A DNA stretch of 64,000 nucleotides from Pseudomonas viridiflava. GTDB lineage: Bacteria > Pseudomonadota > Gammaproteobacteria > Pseudomonadales > Pseudomonadaceae. Location of the stretch: the NCBI RefSeq assembly GCF_003702045.1, contig NZ_RBTP01000076.1:244257-308256 (forward strand). Direction: 5' to 3'. Shown in pieces: positions 34,937 to 44,814 of this stretch; positions within the stretch are counted from its first letter, which is position 1, and each line of letters opens with the position of its first letter. The notes beneath the pieces were generated by a model that made no database searches, was not told the origin of the DNA, and saw nothing but the letters and a program-made list of their open reading frames with translations. The translations under genes and the position numbers were made by a program.

Positions 34937-36424
34937 TCAGCGGTTGGCCTGGAAATCCTTCTCGGCAGCCAGGAAGCGCGCCTGCATAGAAGCCGAGGCG
35001 CCTTTACCGATCAGGCTGAAGACCACGATGGCAATGCTGGCGAAGATAAAGCCGGGAATGATTTCATACAGCCCCATCGTGCTGAACTGCTTCCAGAGCA
35101 CCACGGTAACGGCGCCGACGATCACACCGGCCAGCGCGCCGTTGCGGGTCATGCCTTTCCACAGCACCGAAATCAGCACCACCGGACCGAACGCAGCGCC
35201 GAAGCCTGCCCACGCGTAGCTCACCAGACCCAACACACGGTTTTCCGGGTTGGACGCCAGCAGGATGGAGATCACCGCAATCAGCAGCACCATCGCACGA
35301 CCGACCCACACCAGCTCCAACTGCGAAGCGCCTTTGCGCAGGTAGGCTTTATAGAAGTCTTCGGTCAGCGCACTGGAACACACCAGCAGCTGGCAGCTCA
35401 GCGTACTCATGACGGCGGCGAGAATCGCCGACAACAACACGCCCGCAACCCAGGGATTGAACAGCAGTTTGGCCAGTTCGATGAACACCCGCTCAGGGTT
35501 TTCGGTCACGGGACCTGCCACATCAGGGTTGGCAGAGAAGTAGGCGATGCCGAAGAAACCCACGGCAACCGTCCCGCCCAGGCACAGGATCATCCAGGCC
35601 ATCGAGATACGACGGGCATTGGTAATCGACTTGACCGAGTCGGCTGCCATGAAGCGCGCCAGGATGTGCGGCTGGCCGAAATAGCCCAGGCCCCACGCCA
35701 TCAACGAGATGATGCCGATAAAGGTGGTGTTCTTGAACATGTCGAAGCTGGTCGGATCCTTCGCTTCGATAGCCAGGAAGGTCGTGTCCACACCACCGGT
35801 TGCGAGCAGCACGATGATGGGCGTCAGGATCAGCGCGAAGATCATCAGCGTGGCTTGTACGGTATCGGTCCAGCTCACGGCCAGAAAACCGCCGACGAAG
35901 GTGTAGGCAATCGTCGCCGCCGCACCGGCCCACAGGGCGGTTTCGTAGGACATGCCGAAGGTGCTTTCGAACAGGCGCGCGCCTGCAACGATGCCCGATG
36001 CGCAGTAGATAGTGAAGAACACCAGAATCACCACGGCCGAGATGATACGCAGCAGCCCGCTGTTGTCTTCGAAGCGGCTGCTGAAATAATCAGGCAGGGT
36101 CAGCGCATCACCGTTGTGTTCGGTCTGCACCCGCAGGCGACCGGCCACGAACAGCCAGTTCAGGTAGGCACCGATGATCAGCCCGATGGCGATCCAGCTC
36201 TCGGACAATCCCGACATGTAGATAGCGCCCGGCAGACCCATCAACAGCCAGCCGCTCATGTCTGAAGCACCGGCCGAAAGCGCCGTCACGACACTGCCCA
36301 GACTGCGCCCGCCCAGAATGTAATCCGAAAGGTTATTGGTGGAGCGATAGGCCATCAGCCCGATAAGGACCATTGCCGCGATATAGATCACAAACGTGAT
36401 CAAGGTTGGGTTGCTGACACTCAT
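34937..36424 (-). CDS. putP: Sodium/proline symporter
   Basis: The protein is 495 residues with about 13 membrane spans, of the SSS family. It starts MSVSNPTLITFVIYIAAMVL and carries LGGRSLGSVVTALSAGASDM and SGWLLMGLPGAIYMSGLSES, the PutP sodium/proline-binding region. ATG 36424 is preferred over the longer frame to 36499. It is divergent from putA across a 444-base region with PutA-type operator motifs, the usual arrangement for proline use. Confidence 0.95.
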   Translation of the reverse strand: MSVSNPTLITFVIYIAAMVLIGLMAYRSTNNLSDYILGGRSLGSVVTALSAGASDMSGWLLMGLPGAIYMSGLSESWIAIGLIIGAYLNWLFVAGRLRVQTEHNGDALTLPDYFSSRFEDNSGLLRIISAVVILVFFTIYCASGIVAGARLFESTFGMSYETALWAGAAATIAYTFVGGFLAVSWTDTVQATLMIFALILTPIIVLLATGGVDTTFLAIEAKDPTSFDMFKNTTFIGIISLMAWGLGYFGQPHILARFMAADSVKSITNARRISMAWMILCLGGTVAVGFFGIAYFSANPDVAGPVTENPERVFIELAKLLFNPWVAGVLLSAILAAVMSTLSCQLLVCSSALTEDFYKAYLRKGASQLELVWVGRAMVLLIAVISILLASNPENRVLGLVSYAWAGFGAAFGPVVLISVLWKGMTRNGALAGVIVGAVTVVLWKQFSTMGLYEIIPGFIFASIAIVVFSLIGKGASASMQARFLAAEKDFQANR

Positions 36425-36868
36425 GAGTTCTGCCTTGGCATTGTTTTTATTGGGCACCCGATGACCAAGGGGGATGACACTGAAACCCAGCCCACCCAAG
36501 CCTTTTCACCCGACACCGCGCTGACTGATTGCTTCATGGAGCGAACAATCGATGACTACGGTTGTACCGTGGACCGAATCCTATTAAACAAGTTGAACAA
36601 GGTGCAACCACTTTCAATCGACAAGTTGCACCCATTCCAAAAAACCAGTTTTCTGGCGTCTGACGCCCTATTTTGGGGCAGATGACGGCGATCACTCAAA
36701 TAAAAATGTCCCCTGAAACGGCAACTCGCTGTTTTCCATGACAAAGCTAAAAATTGTCATGAAATATCCTGAAAAAAAGGTTGCACCCGGTTGCACCTTA
36801 TCCCGATGCGAGGCTAATCTGCGTCAAAGCCAAAGCCACACCCGCAGTGGCGACAATGAGGACAATAC
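36425..36868 (+). promoter_or_regulatory. putP-putA control region with four GTTGCA motifs
   Basis: Exact GTTGCA occurs at 36625-36630, 36780-36785 and 36790-36795 on the plus strand and at 36603-36608 on the minus strand. The last two plus-strand sites lie 10 bases apart. E. coli PutA is known to bind GTTGCA sites in its put control region with its ribbon-helix-helix domain, and the PutA here has that domain. No gene is supported here; the frame 36461-36685 is spurious. Confidence 0.75.
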
Positions 36869-39800
36869 ATGGCCACCACCACTCTGGGCGTCAAGCTGGA
36901 CGACCCGACCCGCGAGCGATTGAAAGCAGCCGCCCACTCCATCGACCGTACCCCGCACTGGTTGATCAAGCAGGCCATCTTCAATTACCTGGAAAAGCTG
37001 GAGAGTGGTGCAACCCTGCTGGAGCTCAACGGTTCGACGAGCAAGGACACTGACGACCGCGGCGACCTGGCAGACGATGCCGGGCTGCAATGCTTCCTCG
37101 ACTTCGCCGAAAGCATCCAGCCGCAGTCCGTGCTGCGCGCCGCCATTACGTCCGCGTACCGCCGCCCTGAGCCTGAAGTGGTGCCGATGCTGCTGGAACA
37201 GGCACGCCTGCCGGTGCCAATGGCCGAAGCCGCCAACAAGCTGGCCGCCTCCATCGCCGAGAAATTGCGCAACCAGAAGAGCGCTGGCGGCCGGGCCGGT
37301 ATCGTTCAAGGCCTGCTGCAGGAGTTTTCGCTGTCGTCCCAAGAAGGCGTCGCGCTCATGTGCCTGGCCGAAGCGCTGCTGCGTATTCCGGACAAAGGCA
37401 CTCGCGACGCACTGATTCGCGACAAGATAAGCAACGGCAACTGGCAGCCGCACCTGGGCAATAGCCCGTCGCTGTTCGTCAACGCCGCCACGTGGGGCCT
37501 GCTGTTGACCGGCAAGCTGGTTGCCACACACAACGAAGCAGGCCTGACTTCATCGCTGAGCCGCATCATCGGCAAGAGCGGCGAACCCATGATCCGCAAA
37601 GGCGTGGACATGGCGATGCGCTTGATGGGCGAGCAGTTCGTCACTGGCGAAACCATCGGTGAAGCACTGGCCAACGCCAGCCGCTTTGAAGCCAAAGGCT
37701 TCCGTTACTCCTACGACATGCTCGGTGAAGCCGCACTGACCGAGCACGACGCGCAGAAATACCTGGCGTCCTACGAGCAGGCGATCCACTCCATTGGCAA
37801 AGCGTCTCATGGCCGTGGCATTTATGAAGGTCCGGGCATCTCCATCAAATTGTCGGCGCTGCACCCGCGCTACAGCCGTGCCCAGTACGAACGCGTGATG
37901 GAAGAGCTATACCCGCGCCTGCTGTCGCTGACCCTGCTGGCCAAACAATACGACATCGGTTTGAACATCGACGCCGAAGAAGCCGACCGCCTGGAGCTGT
38001 CGCTGGACCTGTTGGAGCGCCTGTGTTTCGAGCCGCAACTGACCGGCTGGAACGGCATCGGCTTCGTGATCCAGGCTTACCAGAAACGCTGCCCGTACGT
38101 GATCGACTACGTGATCGATCTGGCCCGTCGCAGCCGCCACCGCCTGATGATCCGTCTGGTAAAAGGCGCGTACTGGGACAGCGAGATCAAGCGCGCCCAG
38201 GTCGAAGGCCTGGAAGGCTACCCGGTCTATACCCGCAAGGTGTACACCGACGTGTCCTACATCGCCTGTGCCCGCAAACTGTTGGCGGCACCGGAAGTCA
38301 TCTACCCGCAATTTGCCACGCACAACGCGCACACCCTGGCGGCCATCTACCAGATCGCCGGTCAGAACTACTACCCCGGACAGTATGAATTCCAGTGCCT
38401 GCACGGCATGGGCGAACCGCTGTACGAGCAAGTTGTAGGCAAGGTCGCTGATGGCAAGCTGAACCGTCCGTGCCGCGTGTACGCGCCGGTCGGCACCCAT
38501 GAAACGCTGCTGGCCTATCTGGTGCGCCGCCTGCTGGAAAACGGTGCCAACACCTCGTTCGTCAACCGTATTGCCGACCACACCATCTCCATTCAGGAAT
38601 TGGTGGCCGATCCGGTCAACCAGATCGAGCGCATGGCCACCCAGGAAGGCGGTTTTGGCCTGCCGCACCCGCGCATCCCGCTGCCACGCGATCTGTATGG
38701 CAGCGAACGCGCCAACTCCAGCGGCATCGACATGGCCAACGAACACCGTCTGGCGTCGCTGTCTTCGGCTCTGCTGGCCACGGCGCACAACGACTGGAAA
38801 GCGGCTCCGATGCTGGGTTGCCCAGCCAGTGAAGGCGTGGCGACCGCCGCACTGAACCCGTCGGATAGCCGTGATGTGGTCGGCCATGTGCAGGAAGCCA
38901 CCGTGCAGGACGTCGACAACGCCATCCAGTGTGCCTTGAGCGCAGGCCCGATCTGGCAGGCCACGCCGCCCGCCGAGCGGGCTGCCATCCTGGAGCGCGC
39001 CGCCGACTTGATGGAAGGCGAGATTCAACCGTTGATGGGCCTGCTGGTCCGAGAAGCCGGCAAGACCTTCGCCAACGCCATTGCCGAAGTGCGCGAAGCC
39101 GTAGATTTCCTGCGCTACTACGCGGTGCAGGCCCGCAACGATTTCACCAACGACGCACACCGCCCGCTGGGTCCGGTGGTCTGCATCAGCCCGTGGAACT
39201 TCCCACTGGCGATTTTCAGTGGTCAGGTCGCTGCTGCGCTGGCTGCGGGTAATCCGGTCCTGGCCAAGCCTGCCGAGCAGACGCCGCTGATCGCCGCTCA
39301 GGCCGTGCGCTTGCTGCTGGAGGCTGGCATCCCTGAAGGTGTGGTGCAACTGCTGCCGGGGCGCGGCGAAACCGTCGGTGCCGGTCTGGTCGGCGATGAG
39401 CGCGTCAAAGGCGTGATGTTCACCGGCTCCACCGAAGTGGCGCGTCTGCTGCAACGCAACGTGGCCGGTCGACTCGACTCGCAGGGCCGTCCGGTTCCGC
39501 TGATCGCCGAGACGGGCGGCCAGAACGCCATGATCGTCGACTCATCGGCACTGACCGAACAGGTGGTGATCGATGTCGTATCGTCGGCCTTCGACAGTGC
39601 CGGTCAACGTTGCTCGGCACTGCGCGTGCTGTGTCTGCAGGAAGACTCCGCCGATCGCGTCATCGAAATGCTCAAAGGAGCGATGGCTGAAAACCGCCTG
39701 GGCAACCCGGAGCGTCTGTCTGTGGACATCGGCCCGGTCATCGACGCCGAAGCCAAGTCGGGCATCGAAAAACACATCCAGGCCATGCGTGATAAAGGCC

Positions 39801-40822
39801 GCACCGTGTATCAGGTGGCCATCGCCGACAACGCCGAACTCAAGCGCGGCACCTACGTGATGCCGACCCTGATCGAGCTGGAAAGCTTCGATGAATTGCA
39901 ACGCGAGATCTTTGGCCCCGTGCTGCACGTGGTCCGTTACAAGCGCAAGGAACTGGACCAGTTGATCGCTCAGATCAATGCCTCCGGTTATGGCCTGACA
40001 CTGGGCGTGCACACGCGTATCGACGAAACCATCGCCAAGGTGATCGACAACGTTCATGCCGGTAACGTCTACGTGAACCGCAACATCGTCGGTGCTGTGG
40101 TGGGCGTCCAGCCGTTCGGCGGCGAAGGCCTGTCCGGTACAGGTCCGAAAGCCGGTGGTCCGCTGTACCTGTACCGTCTGCTCTCGACCCGTCCACAGGA
40201 CGCCATCGAAAAGTCGTTCGTTCGGGGCGATGCCGTATCGGCACCGGATGTGCGCCTGCGTGAAGCCATGAGCAAGCCGTTGCAGGCGCTCAAAGCTTGG
40301 GCGACCAGCCATCAGAACGCACCACTGGACGTCTTGTGCAGCCAGTATGCCGAGCAGTCGCAAAGCGGCATCACCCGTCAATTGGCGGGCCCGACCGGCG
40401 AGCGCAACAGCTACGCCATCCTGCCACGTGAACACGTGCTGTGCCTGGCAGACGATGAAGCCGACCTGCTGACACAACTGGCTGCCGTACTGGCAGTGGG
40501 CAGCTCCGCTGTCTGGCCTGAAACCAACATCAGCAAACCGCTGCGCACACGTCTGCCGAAAGAGGTACAGGCACGCATCAGGCTGGTTGCCGACTGGACC
40601 AAGGACGAGGTGGCCATCGATGCGGTGCTGCATCATGGCGATTCGGATCAACTGCGCGCCATTTGCCAGCAGATCGCCCAACGCAGCGGCGCAATCATCG
40701 GTGTCAACGGCCTGTCTCACGGCGAAACCAACATCCCGCTGGAGCGCCTGGTGATCGAACGCGCATTGAGCGTCAACACCGCAGCGGCAGGGGGTAATGC
40801 GAGTTTGATGACGATCGGCTGA
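36869..40822 (+). CDS. putA: Trifunctional PutA: proline dehydrogenase, L-glutamate-gamma-semialdehyde dehydrogenase and put repressor
   Basis: The protein is 1317 residues. It has an N-terminal ribbon-helix-helix (about 1-47, TTTLGVKLDDPTRERLKAAA, TPHWLIKQAIFNYLEKL), a helical linker, a FAD proline dehydrogenase barrel (about 170-560, with RLVKGAYWDSEIKRAQ near 429), an aldehyde dehydrogenase domain (about 600-1100, with ETGGQNAMIVDS and Cys near 915 in SAGQRCSALRVL), and a C-terminal domain found in long PutAs. It oxidises proline to glutamate and represses putP/putA when proline is absent. The start is the obvious MATTTLGV. It ends at a hairpin terminator. Confidence 0.97.
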   Translation: MATTTLGVKLDDPTRERLKAAAHSIDRTPHWLIKQAIFNYLEKLESGATLLELNGSTSKDTDDRGDLADDAGLQCFLDFAESIQPQSVLRAAITSAYRRPEPEVVPMLLEQARLPVPMAEAANKLAASIAEKLRNQKSAGGRAGIVQGLLQEFSLSSQEGVALMCLAEALLRIPDKGTRDALIRDKISNGNWQPHLGNSPSLFVNAATWGLLLTGKLVATHNEAGLTSSLSRIIGKSGEPMIRKGVDMAMRLMGEQFVTGETIGEALANASRFEAKGFRYSYDMLGEAALTEHDAQKYLASYEQAIHSIGKASHGRGIYEGPGISIKLSALHPRYSRAQYERVMEELYPRLLSLTLLAKQYDIGLNIDAEEADRLELSLDLLERLCFEPQLTGWNGIGFVIQAYQKRCPYVIDYVIDLARRSRHRLMIRLVKGAYWDSEIKRAQVEGLEGYPVYTRKVYTDVSYIACARKLLAAPEVIYPQFATHNAHTLAAIYQIAGQNYYPGQYEFQCLHGMGEPLYEQVVGKVADGKLNRPCRVYAPVGTHETLLAYLVRRLLENGANTSFVNRIADHTISIQELVADPVNQIERMATQEGGFGLPHPRIPLPRDLYGSERANSSGIDMANEHRLASLSSALLATAHNDWKAAPMLGCPASEGVATAALNPSDSRDVVGHVQEATVQDVDNAIQCALSAGPIWQATPPAERAAILERAADLMEGEIQPLMGLLVREAGKTFANAIAEVREAVDFLRYYAVQARNDFTNDAHRPLGPVVCISPWNFPLAIFSGQVAAALAAGNPVLAKPAEQTPLIAAQAVRLLLEAGIPEGVVQLLPGRGETVGAGLVGDERVKGVMFTGSTEVARLLQRNVAGRLDSQGRPVPLIAETGGQNAMIVDSSALTEQVVIDVVSSAFDSAGQRCSALRVLCLQEDSADRVIEMLKGAMAENRLGNPERLSVDIGPVIDAEAKSGIEKHIQAMRDKGRTVYQVAIADNAELKRGTYVMPTLIELESFDELQREIFGPVLHVVRYKRKELDQLIAQINASGYGLTLGVHTRIDETIAKVIDNVHAGNVYVNRNIVGAVVGVQPFGGEGLSGTGPKAGGPLYLYRLLSTRPQDAIEKSFVRGDAVSAPDVRLREAMSKPLQALKAWATSHQNAPLDVLCSQYAEQSQSGITRQLAGPTGERNSYAILPREHVLCLADDEADLLTQLAAVLAVGSSAVWPETNISKPLRTRLPKEVQARIRLVADWTKDEVAIDAVLHHGDSDQLRAICQQIAQRSGAIIGVNGLSHGETNIPLERLVIERALSVNTAAAGGNASLMTIG

Positions 40823-40832
40823 TCAAACACAG

Positions 40833-40861
40833 GGGCATGTCTCGGTTAATCGAGCATGCCC
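40833..40861 (+). terminator. Hairpin between convergent putA and the LysR gene
   Basis: GGGCATG-t-CTCG (40833-40844) and CGAG-CATGCCC (40851-40861) form an 11-bp stem with one bulged base around gttaat. There is no long T tract, but the position between two converging ends supports a terminator role. Confidence 0.7.
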
Positions 40862-40870
40862 TTGCTCCAT

Positions 40871-41779
40871 TCAGTGATCCAGATAAGGCTCCAGCACTTC
40901 TTCCAGCCACTCCACAAAAGCTCGCACCCTGCGTGACATATTCTGCCGGTGAGCGACCACCACCGAAACCGGCAATGGCTCTGGACGCAGATCAGCAAGC
41001 ACCTCAATCAATTCACCCTTGGCAAGATGACCGCTGAGGCTGGATAAACCCGCCTGTATAAGCCCGATACCCGCCAAACCCGCCGCATGATAGGTCTGCA
41101 CACTGTTGACGCTGAGCGCGCCGGCAAGCTCCAGCGTGGCGTAACCACCATCCTTGGGGTATTCCCAGCCGAAAGGCCGACTGCCCAGTGTGGGCGTGTA
41201 ATGAATCATTCGATGACCCTGGGTAACCAGGTCGTCCAGCGTGTGGGGCACACCATGACGTTGCAGATAGGCTGGGCTTGCCACGTTGACCATGCGCAAA
41301 ATCCCCAGTCGCCGCGCAACCAGCGTCTCGTCGACGATCTCACCCACACGCACGGCACAGTCCATGCCCTCCAGCACAAGATCGATACGCCGGTCAGTAC
41401 TCGATATTTCCAGCTGGACTTCAGGATGGCGAGACATGAAAGAAGGCAGCGCCTGCATGAGGGTCGTTCGGGCGAGTTCGGTGGGCAAATCAACGCGTAA
41501 TCGACCCCGCAATGGTGCCTCACTTCCCGCGAACATCGACCCCAACTCTTCGGCGTCGGCGAGCAACGCCTGTGCTCGCACGTAAAACGCACGCCCGTCC
41601 TCAGTCAACTGCACGGCGCGTGTCGAGCGGTGAAGCAGCCTCGTACCCATCGTAGCTTCAAGACGACGTACGACATTGGATGCCCGCCCTTTCTGGATAC
41701 CAAGGCTCTGCGCAGCATGGGTAAAGCTGGCCATCTCGGCAATACGGACAAAAATCGTCAGGGATTCAAGGTCGTGCAT
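40871..41779 (-). CDS. LysR-family transcriptional regulator (CrgA-like)
   Basis: The protein is 302 residues. The N-terminal winged helix-turn-helix (about 1-60) includes ASFTHAAQSLGIQKGRASNV and LEATMGTRLLHRSTRAVQLT. The C-terminal substrate-binding domain includes GMDCAVRVGEIVDETLVARR. Translation starts at ATG 41779 (MHDLESL). It is divergent from the flavodoxin-like quinone reductase gene 183 bases away and probably controls it, a common LysR arrangement. Confidence 0.9.
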   Translation of the reverse strand: MHDLESLTIFVRIAEMASFTHAAQSLGIQKGRASNVVRRLEATMGTRLLHRSTRAVQLTEDGRAFYVRAQALLADAEELGSMFAGSEAPLRGRLRVDLPTELARTTLMQALPSFMSRHPEVQLEISSTDRRIDLVLEGMDCAVRVGEIVDETLVARRLGILRMVNVASPAYLQRHGVPHTLDDLVTQGHRMIHYTPTLGSRPFGWEYPKDGGYATLELAGALSVNSVQTYHAAGLAGIGLIQAGLSSLSGHLAKGELIEVLADLRPEPLPVSVVVAHRQNMSRRVRAFVEWLEEVLEPYLDH

Positions 41780-41962
41780 TGTTATACCAAAAGACAACTA
41801 TCAGTTTCGATTGGCATACTTTATAGCAAATATACAACCGTCCATAGTCACAGTCCTGGCTACGGCATTCAGGCCGAGCCGCCCGCTTCTGCGATCCCGC
41901 AGCGAAGACCCATTGCGGCGCAATCAGAACCAGTGAGTCCATCCGACAGTGAGGGTTTTATC

Positions 41963-42565
41963 ATGAGCATTGTTTCCTCCGGCTTGAAAGGTGTTGTTGT
42001 TTTCCACTCGGGCTATGGGCACACCACGCGTATGGCCGAGGCTGTAGCACAGGGCGCAAAAGCGAGCCTGCTGCCCATAGACGCCGAAGGTGAATTGCCA
42101 GAACAGGCATGGGCAGACATCAAGAAAGCGCACTACATCATTCTTGGCTCCCCCACCTACATGGGCGGACCAAGCTGGCAGTTCAAGAAGTTTGCGGATG
42201 CGTCGTCCAAACCCTGGTTTGAGGATCTGTGGAAAGACAAAGTCTTCGGCGGATTTACCAATAGCGCGAGCATCAACGGAGACAAGTTGTCAACGCTGCA
42301 ATATTTCACCCTGCTCGCCGCACAGCATCGTGGCGTCTGGGTCGGCGTGGGGATGAAGTCGGCCAATACCAAGGCGTCGCAGCGAGATGATCTCAACCGC
42401 ATGGGCTCGTTCATCGGCCCGATGGCACAGACGCCCGCCGACGCGACGCCTGAAGAAATGTCTCCGGGCGATCTGGAAACCGCACGCCTCTACGGAGCCC
42501 GAGTTGCTGAAATAGCAGGCCGACTGCTCTTCGCTGACGAGCAGGCCGCCTCGTTCAACTTCTGA
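41963..42565 (+). CDS. WrbA-like flavodoxin / NAD(P)H:quinone oxidoreductase
   Basis: The protein is 200 residues. The FMN-phosphate loop HSGYGHTTRMAEAVAQGA and the PTYMGGPSWQFKKFAD segment match the flavodoxin-like fold of WrbA-type quinone reductases. ATG 41963 has a GAGGG ribosome site; the longer frame from 41630 overlaps the regulator's promoter region. A two-electron quinone reduction role in redox-stress defence is the likely function. Confidence 0.85.
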   Translation: MSIVSSGLKGVVVFHSGYGHTTRMAEAVAQGAKASLLPIDAEGELPEQAWADIKKAHYIILGSPTYMGGPSWQFKKFADASSKPWFEDLWKDKVFGGFTNSASINGDKLSTLQYFTLLAAQHRGVWVGVGMKSANTKASQRDDLNRMGSFIGPMAQTPADATPEEMSPGDLETARLYGARVAEIAGRLLFADEQAASFNF

Positions 42566-42752
42566 CTAATTGTGGGGGCCTCCCACAGGGCCTTCGCCGA
42601 GCCAGCGCCTGCTGCGCAGCCCACGCCGTTGAACACGTGGGTATCGCCACGATACCCACTGCCCACTGCCCTTCATCACCCGCATCAATCTTGCTACCCC
42701 CACCCCGTTTGCCCGCCTAGACTGGAGCGATCTTCAGCAAAGGTGCGTCGCC

Positions 42753-44555
42753 ATGTCCGAGTCGCTGCTCAGTTCCCGTAATCTGGCTTTCGAGCTGTAT
42801 GAAGTGCTGGATGCCGAAGCCCTGACCCGTCGCGAGCGCTTTGCCGAGCACACGCGTGAGACGTTCGACGCGGCGATCGGCACGGCGCGGACCATCGCAG
42901 AGAAGTACTTTGCGCCACACAACCGTAAGGCTGACGAAAACGAGCCGCGCTATGAAAACGGCGCCGCTGTGCTGATTCCCGAGGTCAAGCCTGCGGTCGA
43001 TGCGTTTCTGGAAGCAGGCTTTCTCAACGCTGCACGCGACTTCGAAGCAGGCGGCATGCAGTTGCCCACCCTGTTGTCGCAAGCCTGCTTCGCTCACTTC
43101 CAAGCTGCCAATGCCGGGACCACGGCCTATCCGTTTCTGACGATGGGTGCGGCGAACCTGATCGAAAGCTTCGGCAGCGGCGAACAGAAGCAGCGCTTTC
43201 TGCAACCAATGATCGAGGGCCGTTTCTTCGGCACGATGGCGTTGACCGAGCCCCACGCGGGCTCGTCCCTTTCCGATATTCGTACCCGCGCCGAACCGGC
43301 GGCGGACGGCACCTATCGGCTGCGCGGCAACAAGATTTTCATCTCTGGCGGCGATCACGCGCTGTCGGAAAACATCGTGCATATGGTGCTGGCCAAACTG
43401 CCGGATGCTCCGGCTGGCGTCAAAGGCATCTCGCTGTTCATCGTGCCCAAATTTCTGGTCAATGAGGACGGCACCTCAGGCAAGCGCAACGATGTCGTGC
43501 TGGCCGGGCTTTTCCACAAGATGGGCTGGAAAGGCACGACTTCCACAGCGCTCAACTTCGGCGATAACGGCGAATGCGTGGCGTATCTGGTCGGCAAACC
43601 CCACCACGGCCTGAGTTACATGTTCCAGATGATGAACGAGGCACGCATCGGTGTCGGGATGGGTGCAGTCATGCTCGGCTACGCGGGCTATCTGTATTCG
43701 CTCGATTACGCCCGCGAACGCCCGCAAGGTCGTCTGCCGGACAATAAGAGCCCGGACAGCGCTCCGGTTCCGATCATCCAGCACACCGACGTGCGGCGCA
43801 TGCTACTGACCCAGAAAGCCTACGTGGAAGGCGCTTTCGATCTCGGACTGTATGCCGCTCGCCTGTTCGACGACGCGCAGACCGGTGAAACAGAACAGGT
43901 TCGCCAGCAGGCCCATGAGTTACTGGACCTGCTGACACCCATCGTCAAATCCTGGCCATCGGAGTTTTGCCTGAAGGCCAACGAGCTGGCGATCCAGATC
44001 CTTGGCGGTCACGGTTATACACGCGAATATCCGGTCGAGCAGCACTACCGAGACAATCGTCTGAACCCGATCCACGAAGGCACCCACGGCATCCAGTCGC
44101 TGGACCTGCTGGGCCGCAAGCTGGCGCAAAACGGCGGTGCCGGCCTGAAGCAATTGGTCAGGCTGATCGCCGATACCGCGCAACGCGCCAGTGCGTTCAG
44201 CCAGCTCGATCACCTGCGTCAACCGCTGCAGCATCTGGTGGCGGCCTTGCAAAGCGTGACGGTCGGGCTGCTGACCGATCTTGCGCAAGGCAACGTCAAC
44301 GTCGCGCTGGCCAACTCGGCGCTATACCTCAAGGCATTCGGTCATACCGTGATCGGCTGGCGCTGGCTGGAACAGGCGATTCGTGCCGAAGAGGGCTTGA
44401 GCAAAGGCAACGCGGCCGATGTCGACTTCTACAGGGGCAAACTGCAGGCCGCGCGTTATTTCCTGACCTGGGAAGTACCGGGCTGCCATCACGAACTGGC
44501 AATTCTCGAACGTCGGGACGATGCGTGCCTGTCCATGCAGCAAACCTGGTTCTAG
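42753..44555 (+). CDS. Acyl-CoA dehydrogenase (FadE1/FadE2-like, 600 residues)
   Basis: The protein is 600 residues with the long acyl-CoA dehydrogenase architecture: N-terminal helical domain, beta middle domain (TEPHAGSSLSDIRTRAE), C-terminal helical domain with the catalytic glutamate in PIHEGTHGIQSLDLLGRKL, and an extra C-terminal domain. Family members in P. aeruginosa of this length oxidise medium- or long-chain acyl-CoA. The exact chain length cannot be read here. AAAGGTG lies 9 bases before ATG 42753. In P. aeruginosa a probable acyl-CoA dehydrogenase likewise precedes nhaP2. Confidence 0.9.
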   Translation: MSESLLSSRNLAFELYEVLDAEALTRRERFAEHTRETFDAAIGTARTIAEKYFAPHNRKADENEPRYENGAAVLIPEVKPAVDAFLEAGFLNAARDFEAGGMQLPTLLSQACFAHFQAANAGTTAYPFLTMGAANLIESFGSGEQKQRFLQPMIEGRFFGTMALTEPHAGSSLSDIRTRAEPAADGTYRLRGNKIFISGGDHALSENIVHMVLAKLPDAPAGVKGISLFIVPKFLVNEDGTSGKRNDVVLAGLFHKMGWKGTTSTALNFGDNGECVAYLVGKPHHGLSYMFQMMNEARIGVGMGAVMLGYAGYLYSLDYARERPQGRLPDNKSPDSAPVPIIQHTDVRRMLLTQKAYVEGAFDLGLYAARLFDDAQTGETEQVRQQAHELLDLLTPIVKSWPSEFCLKANELAIQILGGHGYTREYPVEQHYRDNRLNPIHEGTHGIQSLDLLGRKLAQNGGAGLKQLVRLIADTAQRASAFSQLDHLRQPLQHLVAALQSVTVGLLTDLAQGNVNVALANSALYLKAFGHTVIGWRWLEQAIRAEEGLSKGNAADVDFYRGKLQAARYFLTWEVPGCHHELAILERRDDACLSMQQTWF

Positions 44556-44814
44556 CTCCTGTGCATGGCCTCCTGCGTAGCGTTCGAGGCCACTCTGACA
44601 GGCCATTTCTCTCCGACCAACGTGGCCGGCAATTCGCTGTGCTCTGAACGGCGCACGTGGCGTCACATCCCCCGTGTTGCGTATTTTTCCTGCACCCGGC
44701 AGGACATTGCTTTGACAGTCAGCCAATTCAACGGGTTAAATCCCTTGGCACGCGGACTGCATGGTCAGTTTTCGCCCTCTTCGTTTTTGATTCGTTTTCT
44801 ATGGAGTACCGCCC

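Noticed and set aside
36461..36685. 74-codon frame between putP and putA
   Set aside because: Crosses the PutA-type operator motifs and has no ribosome site or family likeness.
42572..42586. Short hairpin gtgggggcctcccac after the flavodoxin-like gene
   Set aside because: Looks like a worn REP fragment; no T tract and too short to call a terminator.
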